Positions 61,581 to 64,000 of a stretch of 64,000 nt of DNA are shown one piece after another (the first letter of the stretch is position 1; each line of letters begins with the position of its first letter). The position numbers and the translations under genes are program-made. The notes under the pieces are model-generated. The model saw nothing but the letters and a program-made list of their open reading frames with translations. It did not search any database and was not told the DNA's origin. The DNA is from Galactobacillus timonensis (lineage in GTDB: Bacteria; Bacillota_I; Bacilli_A; Erysipelotrichales; Erysipelotrichaceae): positions 363,126 to 427,125 of the forward strand of contig NZ_LT964739.1 in assembly GCF_900240265.1 (NCBI RefSeq), in the 5' to 3' direction.

Positions 61581-62038
61581 CGGCAGTACTCCGGTTTCCA
61601 TCCATACATCGGATATCCCATACAGACAGTTTCTTTCGGGATCGTGACTATCGAACTATACGGTTTATTCAACACAGACTGAATAGCTGCCGCTGCCCAT
61701 TCTGCACCTGATTGTACGGTCGCCGCGATTACAATCCCGTCAACAACCGTTGATGTAATATATCCAACCAGTATTTTTCCAATGTAAATCGCAATTGTAG
61801 CAGTAACAGATCTGGCTTCGATCGGGGTTACAGACAAACGAACATAATTTCCATTTTCATCAATGCCGTACGTAATATACTGACCGGCATAGGGAGATTC
61901 AGGACCCAACTCATAGTTCATCTGCTCCTCAGTTACAACCTGAGGAACATCAAGCGTATCCTCCGCATGAACTATTCCATTAGGAAGGGTAAGCATTAGG
62001 GAAAATGCCATAACTGAAGATAGTATTTTTCTTAACAT
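61577..62038 (-). CDS. Secreted protein of 153 residues, unknown family
   Basis: The N-terminus MLRKILSSVMAFSLMLTLPNGIVHAED is a clear signal peptide cut after HA. A segment of about 45 acidic/polar residues follows (VVTEEQMNYELGPESPYAGQYITYGIDENGNYVRL). Then comes a hydrophobic Ala/Gly/Ile-rich stretch (VTATIAIYIGKILVGYITSTVVDGIVIAATV; AEWAAAAIQSVL) and a short tail with two cysteines (VCMGYPMYGWKPEYCR). GGAG lies ahead of the ATG. This shape, a cleaved precursor with a membrane-active core, recalls bacteriocin-like peptides but no family is recognised. It is coupled to a tiny membrane peptide gene. Confidence 0.7.
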   Translation of the reverse strand: MLRKILSSVMAFSLMLTLPNGIVHAEDTLDVPQVVTEEQMNYELGPESPYAGQYITYGIDENGNYVRLSVTPIEARSVTATIAIYIGKILVGYITSTVVDGIVIAATVQSGAEWAAAAIQSVLNKPYSSIVTIPKETVCMGYPMYGWKPEYCR

Positions 62039-62262
62039 TAGTCTCCATCCTTTTTCATTAATTATTCAATTATCATAAGCTTTTCCTCCTCTTCGAGATC
62101 GCGGAGCAGAGCGGTTTTGTACAATTATTCAACCATACTTTCCTCACTGCTTCAATTTTTACAATTCTAAAAATTTCTTTAGGAAAGACACCGCAAGACC
62201 CACATCAGAACAGTAATCAACGATCCTGCGCAGCATCCCACTGTTCCCCTGAAAAATCACGA

Positions 62263-62291
62263 TTGACAACCATAACCATGACGATTAATAT
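62263..62291 (+). promoter_or_regulatory. Promoter of the brnQ T-box leader
   Basis: TTGACA (62263-62268), 17 bases, TAATAT (62286-62291); transcription would begin near 62298. Confidence 0.8.
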
Positions 62292-62297
62292 CAAAAA

Positions 62298-62560
62298 CAG
62301 AACGACGTTGATGAAGAAAGTCCTGCCGCAAACAGTGCAGAGAGAGTCCTACAAAGGTGGAAACGGACGATATGCGCAGCAGGGAAGTCACTTCAGAGTC
62401 TGCAGGCGAACGGAAACAAGTAACCTGTTACGCATGGCAGCGTTAAAGGCCTATGGCTTGTCGGAGCCGGAAGAGTGGCATGAAAATATTCATGCAAATT
62501 GAGTGGTACCGCGGTGTATATCCATCGTCTCAATGCAGTCTGAGACGATGGTTTTCTTTT
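62298..62560 (+). promoter_or_regulatory. T-box riboswitch controlling brnQ
   Basis: The hallmark T-box AATTGAGTGGTACCGCGG lies at 62497-62514; its bulge would pair with the CCA end of uncharged tRNA. Upstream are stem I elements (AGAGAG followed by GGTGGAAAC). Downstream is an 11-bp terminator stem (62522-62532 with 62541-62551) and TTTTCTTTT. Uncharged tRNA would favour the antiterminator and allow brnQ expression. I could not assign the specifier codon with confidence; Ile, Leu or Val is expected from the gene. Confidence 0.9.
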
Positions 62561-62603
62561 CTCAGACTGAATATCCGATCAGAGAAAAGAAAGGACATCG
62601 ATT

Positions 62604-63902
62604 ATGAAACACAGACTTACCACACAGGACATTCTCCTCGTCGGCATCACCCTCTTTTCCATGTTCTTCGGATCCGGAAATCTCATATTTCCACCCTGGC
62701 TCGGCTTCCAGGCCGGAACCGCAACCGGAAAAGGTCTCGCCGGAATGGCGATCACTGCCGTCATCTTCCCGGTTCTTGGCATCATTGCCATCGCCCAATC
62801 CAAAGACCTGCGTACCCTTTCCTCAAAAGCTGGAACGACCTTTTCCACCATCTTTACCATTCTGATTTTCCTTGCTCTGGGGCCTGGGCTGGCCATTCCA
62901 AGAAATGCCGCAGTCTCCTTTGAAATGGCTATCGTCCCCTTTATGGATACGATACCCATGTGGGTACGTATCGCTTACTCCATCCTTTTCTTTGCCATAG
63001 CATTACGCATGTCGCTTCATCCAGACAGCCTCACGGATACACTTGGAAAGATTCTCGGACCGCTGCTTTTGGCAATGATTGCAATTCTTCTCATCGGCTG
63101 CTTCCACAATTACAGCGGAACCTATGCCGCTCCCCAGGCCGACTATGCCACTACTCCCATCACCCAAGGTTTCCTGGAAGGCTACAACACCATGGATACA
63201 CTGGCCGCTCTCAACTTTGGTAACATCGTTGTCCTCAACCTGAAGAAGCGCAACATCAGCGAACAAAACGATCTGATTCGTGGAGCCTGCACAGCAGGTC
63301 TTATTGCCGGCTTCCTGCTGTTTATGATCTATGCAGCGATGGCAAATCTAGGCGCCCTGAGCGGATCCATCTTTCCCAATGCCACCAACGGCGCCAACGT
63401 ATTAACCAATATTACATCTGCTCTTTTTGGCACCACCGGCATCCTTATCCTGGGTATCATTTATATTCTTGCATGCTTAACAACCTGCATCGGTCTGTTG
63501 TGCAGCTGTGCCGAATTCTTTGCCGAAATTTCCAGAATTTCCTATCGAACCTGGGTCATCCTCTTTACTGTCGCCAGCCTCGTCATGAGTATCTCTGGCC
63601 TCGATCAGATTCTAAAAGTAAGTGTACCGATTCTTGTTGCACTGTACCCCATTGCCATTGTCCTCGTCATCCTCGGACTGTTCAAAGATCGTTTGGCTTC
63701 ATTTCCAAAAGTCTTCCCATGGGCCATTGGCACCACGACCATCGTCTCCATTGTTCTCGGTCTGCAGGCCGCCGGCATCGCCATTCCCTTCCTCACGAAT
63801 CTTCTGACTTCCATCCCTCCTTCCGCTGATCTTTGCTGGATCATTCCCGCCCTCATCGGAACTCTGATTGGTTTCCTGCACTCGTTTCTGCTGAAAGACT
63901 AA
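62604..63902 (+). CDS. brnQ: Branched-chain amino acid transporter BrnQ (LIVCS family)
   Basis: A 432-residue sodium- or proton-coupled importer of leucine, isoleucine and valine with about twelve membrane helices. Family marks are the N-terminal FSMFFGSGNLIFPPWLG, GPGLAIPRNAAVSFEM, GFLEGYNTMDTLAALNFG and LACLTTCIGLLCSCAEFF. The ATG follows AAAGGAC. Expression is under a T-box leader, so it answers to charging of a branched-chain tRNA. The last 98 bases of the window behind it show no feature. Confidence 0.95.
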   Translation: MKHRLTTQDILLVGITLFSMFFGSGNLIFPPWLGFQAGTATGKGLAGMAITAVIFPVLGIIAIAQSKDLRTLSSKAGTTFSTIFTILIFLALGPGLAIPRNAAVSFEMAIVPFMDTIPMWVRIAYSILFFAIALRMSLHPDSLTDTLGKILGPLLLAMIAILLIGCFHNYSGTYAAPQADYATTPITQGFLEGYNTMDTLAALNFGNIVVLNLKKRNISEQNDLIRGACTAGLIAGFLLFMIYAAMANLGALSGSIFPNATNGANVLTNITSALFGTTGILILGIIYILACLTTCIGLLCSCAEFFAEISRISYRTWVILFTVASLVMSISGLDQILKVSVPILVALYPIAIVLVILGLFKDRLASFPKVFPWAIGTTTIVSIVLGLQAAGIAIPFLTNLLTSIPPSADLCWIIPALIGTLIGFLHSFLLKD

Positions 63903-64000
63903 AAATAATGGCTTTGATTTTGGCATTTCACCACTGCAATGTTCTAACTTTGCACGAATCCGCTGTTAACGAATCTGCGCAAACGCTTTATAAAATCTGG

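Noticed and set aside
62263..62502. 79-codon plus-strand frame before brnQ
   Set aside because: It overlaps the promoter and the T-box leader, and its apparent start lies in the -35 region.

Overview
The window looks like chromosomal DNA of a low-complexity Bacillota (Firmicutes) genome, probably from the class Erysipelotrichia. The evidence is a T-box leader, the order yybS-gdpP-rplI-dnaB, the rpsF-ssb-rpsR operon, walJ-htrA-rlmH, an HPr with both His15 and Ser46, the paired glgC/glgD, and fermentative functions ([FeFe] hydrogenases, PTS). The genus cannot be fixed from the sequence alone. Base composition is moderate (about half G+C by eye). Almost every gene from 2 to 58 kb lies on the minus strand, as on one replication arm. 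Only the left edge (1-404) and parts of 48.4-49.5 kb and 61.2-62.3 kb are clearly AT-richer or gene-poor.

Layout. 0.4-3.8 kb: cca, a GNAT acetyltransferase, an internally deleted RelB-type antitoxin and a VanZ-like membrane protein. 3.9-7.3 kb: the lower-glycolysis operon pgk-tpiA-eno, whose enolase carries a Lys/Ala-rich tail. 7.5-13.3 kb: a MarR regulator and a MurNAc recycling operon (murQ-murP-mupG plus a nucleoside hydrolase) facing its regulator murR. 13.4-25.8 kb: glycogen metabolism (glgC, glgD, glgA; pulA, glgB) with a flavin reductase, ung, a lipoprotein hydrolase and a DUF885 peptidase between them. 25.8-35.4 kb: a YhhN protein, ptsH, and a tightly overlapping string yybS-gdpP-rplI-dnaB-M23 peptidase-walJ-htrA-rlmH. 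The HtrA has lost its catalytic His and Ser.

35.8-37.7 kb: a complete IS1182-type insertion sequence, with inverted repeats and a 9-bp target duplication, sitting inside what was a transcription terminator. 37.7-38.9 kb: rpsF-ssb-rpsR. 38.9-48.4 kb: small hypotheticals, then a long operon with a DJ-1/PfpI protein, a group-B-like [FeFe] hydrogenase, a small [2Fe-2S] protein, a PAS-bearing sensory-type [FeFe] hydrogenase, a SpoIIE phosphatase, a DUF1349 protein, peptidase T, a PfkB sugar kinase and a thioredoxin-like lipoprotein. 48.4-49.5 kb: a decayed zone with a Phd/PIN toxin-antitoxin remnant. 49.6-58.4 kb: typA, a giant secreted MBG-repeat protein with a truncated sorting signal, and a D,D-carboxypeptidase.

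58.7-64 kb: tRNA-Leu(GAG), two translationally coupled CobW/COG0523 metal GTPases (the first histidine-rich, the second fused to a YcgQ/DUF1980-like domain), a small frameshifted gene with a textbook -1 slippery heptamer, a secreted 153-residue protein coupled to a 29-residue membrane peptide, and a T-box-controlled branched-chain amino acid transporter (brnQ).

The best candidates for something undescribed are the sensory hydrogenase/phosphatase operon, the CobW-DUF1980 fusion pair, the secreted-protein/micro-peptide locus near 61.5 kb, the pseudo-protease HtrA and the tailed enolase. Gene starts were often moved inward from the longest reading frame to the ATG that follows a Shine-Dalgarno sequence.
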